Source of the DNA: Candidatus Peregrinibacteria bacterium
GTDB taxonomy: Bacteria > Patescibacteriota > Gracilibacteria > UBA1369 > PNNO01
DNA length: 5,825 nt
Assembly: GCA_014728955.1 (NCBI GenBank)
Contig: WJKT01000088.1
Coordinates: 1 to 5,825 of the forward strand
Direction: 5' to 3'
Made by a program: the position numbers and the translations under genes. The notes beneath the pieces were generated by a model. That model did no database searches, was not told the DNA's origin, and saw only the letters and a list, made by a program, of their open reading frames with translations. Below, piece after piece: positions 5,118 through 5,825 of the stretch. The stretch's first letter is position 1. Every line of letters begins with the position of its first letter.

Positions 5118-5825
5118 ATGCTTCATTTTCTCAGCTATCCTTTTATGGAACGGGCCCTGACCGCCGGAGTAATATTGGCGTTTTTATTGGCCTTGCTGGG
5201 AACGTTTGTTGTATTGCGTAATATGGCGTTTTTCTCAGATGGGATAGCACATGCATCACTTGCCGGTGTTGCTCTTGGCATTATTTTCTCCATAAACCCC
5301 CTCCTTGTTGCCATCATGCTTAGTATTGTATTTTCAATTATTATCTTTTTCCTTGAAGACAGATATAAGTTGAGCGGTGATACGGCTATAGGGATTTTAT
5401 TTACCTCCGGTATGGCTCTGGGGGTCTTGCTTATAAGCATGCAACCGGGCTATCAACCGGAACTGATAAGCTTTTTATTCGGGAATATTTTAGCCATTAC
5501 ACAGCTTGAACTTTTAATTATCGGAATAGCCAGCATTGTAATTGCTCTTTTTATCTTTCTCTCTCTCAAAAAACTTATACTCGTTTCGCTTGATACGGAG
5601 ACAGCTTATATATCAGGAATTCATGTAAAAAAACTACAATTGGGACTTAATATAGTATTGGCGGTTTCAGTTGTCCTGGGTATTAAGGTGTTGGGAATCA
5701 TTTTGGTTAGTGCTCTTTTAATCATACCGGTAGCCATCAGTAAACTTTTTGCACGCTCCTTTAAAACCTTGATTATCTCCAATATTGCCGTTTCGGAAGT
5801 CATTGTTATTAGTGGTATTATTATC
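5118..5825 (+). CDS. znuB: Zinc ABC transporter permease ZnuB (ABC-3 family), 3' partial
   Basis: An open frame starts at ATG 5118, two bases after the znuC stop, and runs off the window after 236 codons without a stop. Family members are about 260-290 residues, so only the last helix or so is missing. It is strongly hydrophobic, with some seven to nine predicted membrane segments (roughly 12-33, 42-58, 60-79, 90-108, 113-125, 131-153, 174-190, 192-206 and 217-236). ABC-3 permease marks are 'FSDGIAHASLAGVALG' (39-54), matching the family's D-x3-H-x2-L-x-G pattern, and 'LVSALLIIPVAISKLFA' (196-212). It forms the membrane channel through which ZnuA-bound zinc enters, driven by ZnuC. There is no Shine-Dalgarno; the bases before the ATG (TAACCATTAATT) resemble the TTAACC element of other genes here but also encode the ZnuC tail. 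Confidence 0.94.
   Translation, partial: MLHFLSYPFMERALTAGVILAFLLALLGTFVVLRNMAFFSDGIAHASLAGVALGIIFSINPLLVAIMLSIVFSIIIFFLEDRYKLSGDTAIGILFTSGMALGVLLISMQPGYQPELISFLFGNILAITQLELLIIGIASIVIALFIFLSLKKLILVSLDTETAYISGIHVKKLQLGLNIVLAVSVVLGIKVLGIILVSALLIIPVAISKLFARSFKTLIISNIAVSEVIVISGIII

Noticed and set aside
5135..5440. Minus-strand 101-codon frame opposite znuB
   Set aside because: It overlaps an unmistakable ABC-3 permease on the other strand; the product has no recognisable fold and no promoter was seen.

Overview
The window reads as bacterial chromosome, fairly AT-rich and densely packed: six genes plus one cut off at the right edge, and no gap longer than about 160 bases. All genes translate cleanly in the standard code, and all six visible stop codons are TAA. 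None of the six visible start codons has a Shine-Dalgarno sequence, yet the one strong promoter matches the sigma-70 consensus exactly (TTGACA, 17 bp, TATAAT). The promoter argues against Bacteroidota. Together with the HtrA sequence style and small compact genes, it makes a Candidate Phyla Radiation/Patescibacteria (Parcubacteria-like) origin my best guess. That is an inference and not a firm call.

Region 1 (1-1061, plus strand) holds most of a PQQ-dependent sugar (sorbosone/glucose-type) dehydrogenase whose N-terminus lies left of the window. It converges on the next gene pair, with a likely bidirectional terminator between them. Region 2 (1090-2865, minus strand) is a two-gene protein-quality-control operon: htrA, a membrane-anchored serine protease with one PDZ domain, followed 30 nt later by an Hsp20 small heat-shock chaperone.

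Region 3 (2866-3021) is a 156-bp divergent control region. Toward htrA it carries a consensus sigma-70 promoter whose -10 box lies inside the 9-bp spacer of a perfect CIRCE inverted repeat, the operator of the heat-shock repressor HrcA. Toward the right it carries a second promoter whose -35 box is overlaid by a perfect 7-1-7 palindrome, the layout of Fur/Zur/PerR operators.

Region 4 (3022-5825, plus strand) is a zinc-uptake operon: a short Fur-family regulator (probably Zur), a lipoprotein zinc-binding protein with a long His/Glu-rich loop (ZnuA), the ATPase ZnuC, and the permease ZnuB, which runs off the right edge. The genes are 11 nt apart, overlapping by 20 nt, and 2 nt apart, so they are almost certainly co-transcribed. 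The expected logic is that zinc-loaded Zur binds the palindrome and shuts off its own gene and the transporter. On the other side, heat or misfolded protein relieves HrcA and raises HtrA and Hsp20.

The gene families are all known. The parts most worth a second look are the two compact promoter/operator designs back to back, the absence of Shine-Dalgarno sequences with a recurring TTAACC-type element before several starts, and the metal-rich tails of the zinc transporter parts.
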